Positions 8,375 to 16,658 of a DNA stretch of 64,000 nt are shown here, piece after piece. The stretch covers positions 1,302,001 through 1,366,000 of the forward strand of contig NZ_CP146232.1 in assembly GCF_037040815.1 (NCBI RefSeq). The letters are read 5' to 3'. Source of the stretch: Pararoseomonas sp. SCSIO 73927. GTDB taxonomy: Bacteria > Pseudomonadota > Alphaproteobacteria > Acetobacterales > Acetobacteraceae. The first letter of the stretch is position 1. Every line of letters starts with the position of its first letter. The position numbers and the translations under genes were made by a program. Below the pieces are notes generated by a model. It ran no database searches. It had not been told where the DNA came from and worked only from the letters and a program-made list of their open reading frames with translations.

Positions 8375-9166
8375 ATGACCAGCCCGCATCACCACGAGGC
8401 CGGGTTCGCCCGCACCGGCACCCTGCCGCGCGCGATCACGCCGGACTGCCTGTGGACCGGCCGTTGCCTCGCCAGCAGCGTGCCCGACATGCACGCGCAC
8501 TACTCGCTGTACCTGCTGAAGGGTCGCGACAGGACGGTGCTGATTGATACGGGCCACCCGATTCACTGGAACGAGGTGAGGGCCGACGTGGCCGCCTTCC
8601 TGGATGGCCGTCCGCTCGACTACATCTTCCCCACGCATAGCGAGCTGCCCCATTCCGGCCTGCTCGAGCGCTGGATGCGGGAGTTCCCGGACGCGATCGC
8701 GGTCGGTGATGTCCGGGATTACCCGCTTTACCACCCCTCCCTCGCCCCGCGCTTCCGGCAGGTCGAGCCCGGCGACTCCCTCGACCTGGGCGACCGCCAT
8801 TTCCTTTTCCTGCCCCCCGTGTGGCGCGACCTGCCCGACACGCTCTGGGGGTTCGACACGAAGGATCGCATCCTCTTCCTCTCCGATGCCTGCGCCTACT
8901 TCCACGCGCATGTCCCCGGGCAGTGCGATCACCTGAGCGGTGAGATCCCGCCCCCTGACATCGCGATGATGCAGGACTTCAACGACAAGGCGCTGCACTG
9001 GCCGCGCTTCACCGACAGCCGCCCGAGCTTCCCCGAGATGGACGAGCTGATCGCGCGCCTGCGGCCGCTCCTTCTCGCCGGCGCTCATGGCTGCGTTGTC
9101 GACACCCCGGCGGAGACGCTGCCCCTGTTCAAGCAGGGCATCTCCATGAAGCCTGTCGCTGTATGA
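8375..9166 (+). CDS. MBL-fold protein of flavodiiron/ODP type, altered metal site (copy 1)
   Basis: A 263-residue protein with the core of the oxygen-binding diiron (flavodiiron) branch of the metallo-beta-lactamase fold: VLIDTG near residue 56, a metal-loop position reading HSELPH (88-93), ILFLSDACAYF with Asp171, and LAGAHGC with His238. The family motif is HxExDH, so the aspartate is Pro92 here, while both histidines and the glutamate remain. The His-Trp-Pro-type ligand segment is also altered (PPVWRDLPD). There is no flavodoxin domain. The gene is fourth-to-last in an overlapping operon. ATG 8324, which overlaps the leuD stop, is an alternative start; I chose 8375 because GAGGAG lies upstream. 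Its function is unknown. Confidence 0.8.
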   Translation: MTSPHHHEAGFARTGTLPRAITPDCLWTGRCLASSVPDMHAHYSLYLLKGRDRTVLIDTGHPIHWNEVRADVAAFLDGRPLDYIFPTHSELPHSGLLERWMREFPDAIAVGDVRDYPLYHPSLAPRFRQVEPGDSLDLGDRHFLFLPPVWRDLPDTLWGFDTKDRILFLSDACAYFHAHVPGQCDHLSGEIPPPDIAMMQDFNDKALHWPRFTDSRPSFPEMDELIARLRPLLLAGAHGCVVDTPAETLPLFKQGISMKPVAV

Positions 9167-10074
9167 GCGCCGAGACGGAGGGCTTTTCAGAGGTCGTTCC
9201 CGGCACGCTCTACGCGACCGGCGGATGGATGGAGGTGGCGGCGCGCCCGGTCAGTTGGCTCCCGCCGGAGGGCCGCGGCCTGCTGCCGGTGCAGGGCTAT
9301 GTCCTGCGCGATGGTGGTAGCTGGCTGATGATCGACACCGGCCTGGCGATCCATTGGCCGCTGATCGCCGACGGCATCGCGCGCACGCTTGGGGGCACGA
9401 CGGAACGGCGCCTGATCACCACACGCCGCGAGCAGGACAGCATGATCAACCTGCCCGCCATCCTCCGTGAGTTCGGGGTGAGCGAGGTGCTTTATGCCGG
9501 AGTCCTGAACCCGCTCGACTTCTTCGAGGGCATGGAGGAGACCGATGCCGCCGCCCGCATCGAATCTGTGCCCGGCCTGCGCGCCGCGCGCATCGCGCCC
9601 GGCACCGTGACCGAGATCGGCCGGCTACGGCTGGAGGTGCTGCGGGTGGAGCTGCGCCTGCTCGCCACCAACTGGTTCTACGAGCGCGAGACCCGCACAC
9701 TCTTCACCTCCGATGCCTTTGCCTTCCTCACCCGCCCCGCTGCCGCCTGGTCCCCTGGCCTCTCCCGTCTGCGCGCGCCGGGCGAGGTCCCGATGCGGGC
9801 GGAGGACGCAGCGCTCTTCCTCTCCGCGAAAATGGATTGGCTGATCGGAATCGATCCGGCCCCGGTGATCCGCGACCTGGACCGCATCCAGGCTACCTGT
9901 GCCATCGACCGCCTGTGCCCGGGCTTTGGCTGCGTGATCGAGGGCCGGGCCGCGGTGCGCGAGGCCTTCGACCGGGTTCGCGAGGCCCTTGCGATCCTCG
10001 CGGGCCGTCCGCGGACGCTCTGGCGCTTTCCCGACGCCCTGATCGGGTCGCCGCTGCTGGAGCAGCCCGCGTGA
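9163..10074 (+). CDS. MBL-fold protein of flavodiiron/ODP type, metal ligands largely lost (copy 2)
   Basis: A 303-residue paralogue of the preceding protein, overlapping it by 4 bp. The fold markers persist: LMIDTGLAIHW near 55 and TLFTSDAFAFL with Asp184. The metal loop, at the same residue numbers as in copy 1, reads RREQDS (88-93) instead of HxExDH, so both histidines are gone while Glu90 and Asp92 stay. The late histidine of copy 1 is replaced by PGFGC. It is therefore unlikely to bind a normal diiron or zinc pair by itself. A non-catalytic partner of copy 1 is possible but unproven. Confidence 0.8.
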   Translation: MSAETEGFSEVVPGTLYATGGWMEVAARPVSWLPPEGRGLLPVQGYVLRDGGSWLMIDTGLAIHWPLIADGIARTLGGTTERRLITTRREQDSMINLPAILREFGVSEVLYAGVLNPLDFFEGMEETDAAARIESVPGLRAARIAPGTVTEIGRLRLEVLRVELRLLATNWFYERETRTLFTSDAFAFLTRPAAAWSPGLSRLRAPGEVPMRAEDAALFLSAKMDWLIGIDPAPVIRDLDRIQATCAIDRLCPGFGCVIEGRAAVREAFDRVREALAILAGRPRTLWRFPDALIGSPLLEQPA

Positions 10075-10865
10075 GCCCCCGCCCGGGAACGGCGTTCCGT
10101 GCGCGGATGCGCGCGGGCGAGCTCGCCCTCGGCAGCAATCTGCGGATCTCGCGCAGTGCCGAGGCGGGCCCGATCCTCGCTGCTTGTGGCTTCCACTGGG
10201 CGATGATCGATTTCGAGCACAGCCCGGCTTCGCCGCATCTGGCGCACGACATCGCCCTCTCCGCGATCCGCGCCGGGCTGCTGCCGCTTGCGCGCCCGTC
10301 GAGCCACGACCCGCGTGAGATCGCGGGGCTGCTCACCAATGGGGCGCTCGGCCTCGTCGTGCCGCATGTGGATACGCCGGAACAGGCGGCCGCCGTCGCG
10401 CGAAGCGCGCGCTTCGCCCCGCGCGGCAACCTCTCCGTTCCCGGGACCCTCGCGCATTTCGGCTACGACAAGGGATTGGCCGAGGCCTGTGCGATCTTCA
10501 ACGAGGAGGTCGTGATCGTCGTGATGATCGAGAGCCGCACGGCGGTCGCGAATGTCGAGGCCATCGCTGCCACCCCGGGGATCGACGGACTGTTCATCGG
10601 CGGCTCCGATCTGCTTTGGGACCTTGGCCTGCCCGGCCGCTACGATGCACCCGAGCTGCTGGATGCGGTGCAGCGCACCGGCACGGCCGCCCGGCGGCAC
10701 GGCCTCTTCGCCGGTATGGGCGGACCGAAGGAGGAAGGCCCCTGGCACGGATTCCTCCGAGCCGGGATGCGGATGATCCTGACCGAGAACGACATCACCT
10801 TGATGATGCGCGGTGCGCGGGACCGGCGATGCTTCTTCGAGGGCGCCCTCGCGGCTTCCGCCTGA
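10071..10865 (+). CDS. HpcH/HpaI-family aldolase/lyase
   Basis: A 264-residue class II aldolase of the HpaI family, which cleaves 4-hydroxy-2-oxo acids (or, in relatives, citramalyl-type esters) to pyruvate or oxaloacetate plus an aldehyde or ketone, using a divalent metal. Visible marks are MIDFEHSP, GLVVPHVDTPEQA, the metal-ligand region MIESRTAVANVEAI and FIGGSDL. I place the start at the GTG at 10071, which overlaps the previous stop as GTGA. It is the last gene of the leuC-like operon and would cleave a product made by the upstream enzymes. Confidence 0.88.
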   Translation: MSPRPGTAFRARMRAGELALGSNLRISRSAEAGPILAACGFHWAMIDFEHSPASPHLAHDIALSAIRAGLLPLARPSSHDPREIAGLLTNGALGLVVPHVDTPEQAAAVARSARFAPRGNLSVPGTLAHFGYDKGLAEACAIFNEEVVIVVMIESRTAVANVEAIAATPGIDGLFIGGSDLLWDLGLPGRYDAPELLDAVQRTGTAARRHGLFAGMGGPKEEGPWHGFLRAGMRMILTENDITLMMRGARDRRCFFEGALAASA

Positions 10866-10879
10866 TGCGCCCGCCGGCC

Positions 10880-11629
10880 CTAGCGTTCCGGGGCTGGCGG
10901 GGTTTCGGGCAGGGCGAGCGGTCCCTGGCCCGCCGCCTCGGCCCAGGCCGCGAAGGGCGGCGTGGGCCGCACGCGCCCGCTGCGCAGCAGCGCGAGCCAG
11001 ACATCGGCGGCCCGCACGAAAGGGTTCACCCCGCGCGGCCAGATGATGAGGCTGAGCGCCTCCGCCATCCACCGCTCATCCAAGCCTGTCCCGTAGGCGT
11101 CCTCCAGTTCGACGCCCAGCGCCCAGAGATTGCCGCGCGCCGCGTGCACGGCCAGGCGAAGCAGCCGTGCCGTCGCATCGGGCAGATCGCCCGATGCATT
11201 CAGCGCCGCCGCGCCGTCGAGAAGGGAACGCGCCGCGTCGAAGCCCGGAAACTGCGAGGCCCAGGACTTCGCAAGGAAGCCGAGCGCGTCCGCGCCCATA
11301 GCCCAGGAGGTCTGGCGAAACACCGCGCCGGCCAGCCGGTCGTCGCCGCCGTGCCGATAGAACTGCGCGACGTGATGCGTGCCCACGGCCTCATCGCAGG
11401 CCACCAGGATGGCCAGCCACACGCATTCCCGCTGCAGCGGCGACAGGTGCTGCTCATCGAGTGTCAGCACGCGGTAGGTCGCGCGATAGGCCGCGTGCAG
11501 TTCCGGCAAGGCCGCCGCCATCAGGCCGTGATGCGGCAGGACATAGCCGCGCTCGTCTCGCAGCGCGGCCAGCGTCTCGCGCACGCGCTGCGGCTCGTTC
11601 ATCCCGGTTCCGGCCTCGATCTTGCTCAT
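10880..11629 (-). CDS. Carboxymuconolactone decarboxylase/AhpD-like protein
   Basis: A 249-residue, mostly helical protein that converges on the aldolase gene. The segment ECVWLAILVACDEAVGTHHVAQFY matches the CMD/AhpD core, where a CxxC and a following histidine usually sit. Only the first cysteine is present (CDEA); the histidines are retained. It thus lacks the redox cysteine pair of AhpD and may be a CMD-type or repurposed member. ATG 11602 is an alternative start. Family assignment is moderate and function unknown. Confidence 0.7.
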   Translation of the reverse strand: MSKIEAGTGMNEPQRVRETLAALRDERGYVLPHHGLMAAALPELHAAYRATYRVLTLDEQHLSPLQRECVWLAILVACDEAVGTHHVAQFYRHGGDDRLAGAVFRQTSWAMGADALGFLAKSWASQFPGFDAARSLLDGAAALNASGDLPDATARLLRLAVHAARGNLWALGVELEDAYGTGLDERWMAEALSLIIWPRGVNPFVRAADVWLALLRSGRVRPTPPFAAWAEAAGQGPLALPETPPAPER

Positions 11630-11711
11630 GGCAGGCAAGCTCGGCCGCGACGCCGCACCCGTCAACCGCACCATGCCCGCAATCGCACAACCATCCGGCA
11701 CGGAGACCACC

Positions 11712-12689
11712 ATGCGCCGCCGCGAAGCCCTTGCCCTTCTCTCCACCGCGGCGGTTCCCGGCGCCGGGCCGGCTTTGGCACAGCCCGCCTGGCGCCCGAC
11801 GCGGCCCGTCACGCTGCTCGTCCCCTTCCCGCCCGGAGGCGCCACGGATCTCTGCGCACGCGCCCTGCAACCGGGGTTGCAGGCGGTCCTCGGGCAGAGC
11901 GTCGTCATCGACAACCGCCCAGGCGCAACGGGGGTCGTCGGCACGCGCATCGTCGCCGGCCTGCCGGGGGACGGCCATACGCTGCTCGTGAACGCCAGCG
12001 GCACCATGACGATCCAGCCCGTGGTCATGCAGCACCCCGGCTTCGATGCGGAACGCGACTTCAAGCCGGTGATCCTGGCGATGAGCGCACCGAACGTCAT
12101 CGTCGTAAATCCCGGCGTGCCGGCCCGGGACGTGGCGGAACTCAAGGCCTGGATGGCCGGGAGGAGCGACACCCTGTCCTTCTCCTCCTCCGGTATCGGC
12201 TCCTCGGAGCAGCTCGGCTTCGAGCTGTTCCTTCTGCGCACCGGCCTGAAGGCGACGCATGTTCCCTTTGCCGGCGGCGCTGCCGCGATCACGGCGGTGA
12301 TCGGCAACACGGTGCCGCTCTCCATGGTCAACTCCGGTACCGCCGCGCCACAGATCACCTCCGGGCAGTTGCGCATCATCGCGGTCGCCGGCCCCCGTCG
12401 CCTGTCCTGGGCACCGGATGTCGCGACGATGGCCGAGCAGGGACTGCCTGATCTCCATTCCCTCTCCTGGACCGGTCTTTTCGCCCCTGCCGCCACACCG
12501 GATGCGGTGGTTGAAGCGCTGCACGACGCAGCTGCCATCGTCCTCCGCCAGCCCGAGGTGGTGGAGCGCCTGGAGCGCATCCGCTTCGTGGTGGAAGGCG
12601 GCAGTCGCGCCGATCTCGGCCGGCTCGTCTCCGGAGACCTCGCGCGCTGGCGCGGCGTGGTGCGGGACGCCGGCATCACCGTGAACTGA
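11712..12689 (+). CDS. TctC/Bug-family tripartite tricarboxylate transporter binding protein
   Basis: A 325-residue exported protein. Its N-terminus MRRREALALLSTAA is followed by a hydrophobic stretch and an ALAQP cleavage region. The mature part starts TRPVTLLVPFPPGGATD, the Bug-family signature, with NRPGATG near residue 73. It is an orphan periplasmic binder of carboxylates; no TctA or TctB gene is nearby. The start is set by a GGAG 5-8 bp upstream and by the signal peptide. It is followed after 18 bp by another TctC gene. Confidence 0.9.
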   Translation: MRRREALALLSTAAVPGAGPALAQPAWRPTRPVTLLVPFPPGGATDLCARALQPGLQAVLGQSVVIDNRPGATGVVGTRIVAGLPGDGHTLLVNASGTMTIQPVVMQHPGFDAERDFKPVILAMSAPNVIVVNPGVPARDVAELKAWMAGRSDTLSFSSSGIGSSEQLGFELFLLRTGLKATHVPFAGGAAAITAVIGNTVPLSMVNSGTAAPQITSGQLRIIAVAGPRRLSWAPDVATMAEQGLPDLHSLSWTGLFAPAATPDAVVEALHDAAAIVLRQPEVVERLERIRFVVEGGSRADLGRLVSGDLARWRGVVRDAGITVN

Positions 12690-12707
12690 GCACAGGATCT
12701 GGCCCCC

Positions 12708-13667
12708 ATGACCCTTTCCCGCCGCGCCCTGCTCTCCGCGACCGGTGCTCTGCCCGCCCCTGCCCTGCTGGCCCAACCCGCCTGGCGCCCGAACCGTCCG
12801 GTGCGCCTCGTCGTTCCCTTCACCCCGGGCGGCACGACGGACCTCCTGGGCCGCCTCGCCGCGCGCGGGATGGAGGCGCCTCTCGGCCAGACCGTCATCG
12901 TCGAGAACCGGGGCGGGGCTGGTGGCGCGATCGGCAGCGACCTCGTCGCCAAGTCCGCGCCCGACGGGCATGTGATCGTGCTGTCCAACATCGCCTCGCA
13001 GGCCATCGGCCCCGCGGTGTCGAAGCACATTCCCTACGACGCGGTGCGCGACTTCACGCCGATCGGCCTCATCGCCGCCGTGCCGAGCGCGATCGTGGTG
13101 GCCGCCGACGGCCCGATCCGCACCCTGCCGGAGCTGATCGAGCGCGCGAGGGCGGGCAGCGTCCGCTTCGGTTCCACCGGCGTCGGCACGTCCAGCCACG
13201 CGAAGCTGGAGCTGTTGAACCGCGCGGCCGGCGTGCAGATCATCCACGCGCCCTATCGTGGCTCCGCGCCGGCGGTCGCGGATATCCTCGGCGGGCAGAT
13301 CGATGGGCTGATCGCCGCCGTGCCGGACGTCGGCCGCAACGATCGGCTGCGCATGCTGGCCGTGACGACGCCGGAGCGCGCCACCCGCTGGCCGGAGGTG
13401 CCGAGCGTGCGCGAGCACGGGCTCGGCACACTCGTCGCGACGAACTGGTTCGGCCTTTCCGGGCCCGCCAACATGCCGGCTCCCGTGGCCGATGCGCTCT
13501 GGGCTGCGCTTGCGAAGGGCCTTGCCGCGCCGGACACGGTGGAGCGGCTGCTGGACTTCGGCGCCGGCCCGAACAACATGACCCGCCAGGATTACGCCGC
13601 CCTGATCGCCTCAGAGGTGACACGTTGGGCCACGGTGGCGCGGGAGGCCAACATCCAGGGCGATTGA
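12708..13667 (+). CDS. TctC/Bug-family binding protein
   Basis: A 319-residue orphan Bug protein with a Tat-like N-terminus (SRRALLSATGALP) and the signature RLVVPFTPGGTTDLLGRLAA. It also shows NRGGAGGAIGSD and the conserved PYDAVRDFTPIGLIAAVPS. It lies 18 bp after the preceding TctC gene and was probably cotranscribed with it. The two share the fold but differ in ligand-loop residues, so they may bind different acids. Confidence 0.9.
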   Translation: MTLSRRALLSATGALPAPALLAQPAWRPNRPVRLVVPFTPGGTTDLLGRLAARGMEAPLGQTVIVENRGGAGGAIGSDLVAKSAPDGHVIVLSNIASQAIGPAVSKHIPYDAVRDFTPIGLIAAVPSAIVVAADGPIRTLPELIERARAGSVRFGSTGVGTSSHAKLELLNRAAGVQIIHAPYRGSAPAVADILGGQIDGLIAAVPDVGRNDRLRMLAVTTPERATRWPEVPSVREHGLGTLVATNWFGLSGPANMPAPVADALWAALAKGLAAPDTVERLLDFGAGPNNMTRQDYAALIASEVTRWATVAREANIQGD

Positions 13668-13758
13668 TGCCGCGGGGCCGTGCTCGCCGGCTCCGGCCCT
13701 GCCACGCGGAACCCGCCCCGGACGATGGCGGCCGGATGACAGGATCCACGAAGAAGGC

Positions 13759-14571
13759 TCATCCCATCCTTTCGCGGTAGCGCGGACCCCAGTCCCCGCC
13801 ACCAATCCAATCAAGCAGACTGGCGGCATCGGGATCCCGGCCATGCAGGATGAGGCTGGTACGCCATGCCAGGGCCAGCATGCAGGAGAGCACCGGCACC
13901 TGGCCGATGCGGGGGCGCGCGAGAATGGAGCCGAGGCTCGGCAGGCCCGTGCCCAGCATCACGACGGCATCAAGGCCGGAAGAGGCGGTGTCTGGCGTAT
14001 CGAGGCTGGCCAGCGCCTCCTCCGCCGCCGCGCCGCTCATGGTGTAGATGGGATGGAAGGCTGCTTCGGGCTGGATGAGGGCCGCGACGCGCACCACCTC
14101 GAAGCCGCGCGCCTCCCAGTAGCCGCGGGAGGCTTCTGTCATATCCGACGAATATGGCGAGACAAGCCCGATCCGGCGCGCATTGAGGGCGACCAGCGCA
14201 TCCCGCACGGCGCAGGCCGCCGTCACGAGGCGCACGCCCCGAGAGGCCTCAACCCGCGATATCAACGCATCCTCCGCTAGCACGCCGACATAGTAGGATG
14301 CGCCCGTGCAGGCGAAGGCATAGGCGCCGATCGGCGCGTTTCCGAACCGGTCCAACACATCGTCGAGCCCGCGGATATACTCCAGCAGGCGGTCAACCAT
14401 ACCGGGCCGCGCGCTGGTGAGCCGGGCCGTCACCATGCCGACGCCGCGCGGGCAGAGAAGGCCGAACTCGGCCTCCGCCGTCGTATTGGCTTGCGGAGTC
14501 AGGAGGCCCATCAGGCCGTGCGGGGCATATTCAAGCCTCAAGGTCGGCTGCGGCTCCGTCGAGCGATGCAT
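13759..14571 (-). CDS. Asp/Glu racemase superfamily protein (maleate isomerase/arylmalonate decarboxylase-like)
   Basis: A 270-residue cytoplasmic protein with the two-cysteine layout of this superfamily: the first in AYAFACTGASYY, the second in QVPVLSCMLALAW. Members include maleate cis-trans isomerase, arylmalonate decarboxylase and hydantoin racemase. The start at 14571 follows family length; the longer frame reaches into the hydrolase gene. It lies 43 bp downstream of the alpha/beta hydrolase on the same strand. A maleate-isomerase role would suit the dicarboxylate theme but cannot be proven here. Confidence 0.78.
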   Translation of the reverse strand: MHRSTEPQPTLRLEYAPHGLMGLLTPQANTTAEAEFGLLCPRGVGMVTARLTSARPGMVDRLLEYIRGLDDVLDRFGNAPIGAYAFACTGASYYVGVLAEDALISRVEASRGVRLVTAACAVRDALVALNARRIGLVSPYSSDMTEASRGYWEARGFEVVRVAALIQPEAAFHPIYTMSGAAAEEALASLDTPDTASSGLDAVVMLGTGLPSLGSILARPRIGQVPVLSCMLALAWRTSLILHGRDPDAASLLDWIGGGDWGPRYRERMG

Positions 14572-14614
14572 TGTCGTGATGCTCAGCTGCGTGGTCACCC
14601 AAGAGGATGCGAGT

Positions 14615-15481
14615 TCAGGGAGTGCGATCGAGAAACTCCGCAAAACGGCCCACGGTCTCGGCCAGCGCCTCGGCACCGCCGGTCCCCGGTGTGATCATCG
14701 ATTCAGAACCGGGAATAAGGTCCTTCACACGGTCAAAATAGGTGAGAAACATGTCGGTTCTGGCGCAGGCCATCAGTGTGGGCACGCGCACGAGGGGGAG
14801 GCGCGCCACCTTATCGTAGGCGATCGCCGCCCGATACGGGACGTGGTAGGTCCGGGCCGCCTTCAGCACCTCGACGACCTTATCGTGCAACTCGTCCGCG
14901 CTCGGAAGCCCCAGGTTGCGTCGATGGGCCGCGTCACGTCGGTACCACGGCCAGAAAAGATAGACGTCCCGCACGAAGTGCCAGATCCAGTTGAGCTGAC
15001 TCCCGTGGAGATCGATCGTCACGCCCGGCGCATAATTCGCGAGCATCTCGGCCTGTTCTTCGGGCTCATAGAGGGACACACCGTCCAGGATGAGCCTGCG
15101 CACGCGGTGCGGCTGCGCGATGGCGATCTCGCAGGCGATGTTGGCGCCGGTATGGGACCCGTAGAGGTCAAAGCTTCCTACGCCGAGGGCATCCAGCGCG
15201 CGGAGATGGGCATCGGCGAAATAGGCGATGGGAGGCTGCTCGCCGTGCCGTGGCGCGGAGGAGTCACCATTGCCTAGCGTGTCGGTCGCCAGGACCCAGC
15301 GCCGCTGGCCGACGGCGCCGAGCAGTGGCTCGAGCATCTTCGCCGAGCCAGGCGAGGGATGGAGCATGATCAACGGAGGGCCGCCATGCGCCTGGCCTGC
15401 CGTGCGGTAGTGAACCTGCCCCTCGGCCACATCGGCGAAGCCGCGGCTGATGCGAACAGGCGTCGCGTTCAGGCTCATCAC
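14615..15481 (-). CDS. Alpha/beta hydrolase-fold protein with His at the nucleophile elbow
   Basis: A 288-residue protein with a clear alpha/beta-hydrolase core: an oxyanion region LIMLHPSPGSAKM (near 38-50), then DTLGNGDSS (67-75). The nucleophile elbow reads GSHTG at 108-112, so the central position that is Ser, Asp or Cys in active members is His110. Ser109 is one residue early. Either the enzyme uses another chemistry or it is non-hydrolytic. It sits between a TctC gene (83 bp upstream) and the racemase-superfamily gene. Confidence 0.82.
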   Translation of the reverse strand: MMSLNATPVRISRGFADVAEGQVHYRTAGQAHGGPPLIMLHPSPGSAKMLEPLLGAVGQRRWVLATDTLGNGDSSAPRHGEQPPIAYFADAHLRALDALGVGSFDLYGSHTGANIACEIAIAQPHRVRRLILDGVSLYEPEEQAEMLANYAPGVTIDLHGSQLNWIWHFVRDVYLFWPWYRRDAAHRRNLGLPSADELHDKVVEVLKAARTYHVPYRAAIAYDKVARLPLVRVPTLMACARTDMFLTYFDRVKDLIPGSESMITPGTGGAEALAETVGRFAEFLDRTP

Positions 15482-15564
15482 TCGACTTCCTTAAGGATCA
15501 CTGGGCACGACAGCGGGGGCCGGTCCGGCCCCGGTCGCTTCCGAAGGCTGGCTCGCCGGCCGCA

Positions 15565-16545
15565 TCAGCCGGCGCGAATGCCGGTGGCCTTCGCGAACTC
15601 GCCCCAGCGCTTTAGATCGTCCGCGATCTTGCGGCCGAAGGCGTCCGGATCCGTGGCCTCGATGACCATGCCGCTTTCCTGCACGAGCTGCTGGTACTCT
15701 GGCACCGCCAGCGCCACGGTGCACTCCCCGTGCAGGCGCTCGACCAGCCAGCGCGGCGCGCCGGCCGGCAGGGCGATGCCGTACCAGGAGTTCATCTCGA
15801 AGCCCGGATAGGTCTCCGCCACCGCCGGGATGTCGGGCAGGCGCGACATGCGATTCAGCGTCGAGATGGCGAGGCCCTTGAGACGCCCCGCCTCGAGGTG
15901 GCCGGTCACCGCGCCAATGCTGAAGAAGGCGAAATCGACCCGGCCCGCCAGCATGTCGATGATGGCCTGGGTCGAGCCCGTGTAGGGCACGTGCAACATG
16001 GGCGCGCCCGAAAGCCTGGACAGCATCTCGGCGGCCAGATGGGTGGTGCTGCCCTGACCGACGGAGGCGTAGGACAGTGGCTGCCGGGCCGCCTTGGCGA
16101 TGGTGATGAAGGACGTCAGATCCGCCGCACCCAACTCGGGACGGCAAACCAGCACGGTCGGCACCGATGCGATCTGCATCACCGGCACGAGATCCTTGAG
16201 CGGATCGTAAGTGACGTTGGATTGGAAGTTCGGCGCAAGGGTCAGCGGCCCGGCATGGGCCAGCAGGACCGTGTAGCCGTCCGGCGGAGAGCGCAGCGCA
16301 AGCGCGGTTGCGATCGTTCCGTTAGCACCCGGGCGGTTGTCCATGACCACCGGCTTGCCCAGGCGCTCGGTCAGGCGCTGATTGATGGGGCGCGCCAGAA
16401 GATCGGAGGGACCGCCCGGGGCCCACGGATTGATCATGCGGATCGGTCTATCCGGCCACCCCTGCTGGGCATGTGCCTTCCCGATGCAGGGAGCGGCCAC
16501 CATGCCGCCAAGTAACATCCGCCGACCAATGGAACTCACGACCAT
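15565..16545 (-). CDS. TctC/Bug-family binding protein
   Basis: A 326-residue exported protein with RRMLLGGMVAAPCIGKAHAQQ as leader and IRMINPWAPGGPSDLLARP as the Bug signature, then NRPGANGTIATALA. It is first in a minus-strand trio with the alpha/beta hydrolase and the racemase-superfamily gene, suggesting that it delivers their substrate. No membrane partner (TctA/TctB) is present. Confidence 0.9.
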   Translation of the reverse strand: MVVSSIGRRMLLGGMVAAPCIGKAHAQQGWPDRPIRMINPWAPGGPSDLLARPINQRLTERLGKPVVMDNRPGANGTIATALALRSPPDGYTVLLAHAGPLTLAPNFQSNVTYDPLKDLVPVMQIASVPTVLVCRPELGAADLTSFITIAKAARQPLSYASVGQGSTTHLAAEMLSRLSGAPMLHVPYTGSTQAIIDMLAGRVDFAFFSIGAVTGHLEAGRLKGLAISTLNRMSRLPDIPAVAETYPGFEMNSWYGIALPAGAPRWLVERLHGECTVALAVPEYQQLVQESGMVIEATDPDAFGRKIADDLKRWGEFAKATGIRAG

Positions 16546-16658
16546 CGAACGTCTCCTGTCCAGTGATGTGCTGGGCGCAAAGGCCGTGCCACGAAGGGCA
16601 TAGGGGCCATCTCAGAACATTCTTTCGGCAGAGGAGCGCGACGCCGGCAGGGGGGCTG

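Noticed and set aside
10880..13030. A 716-codon minus-strand frame
   Set aside because: Only its last 249 residues resemble a protein family (CMD/AhpD); the rest is a shadow of two TctC genes on the plus strand.
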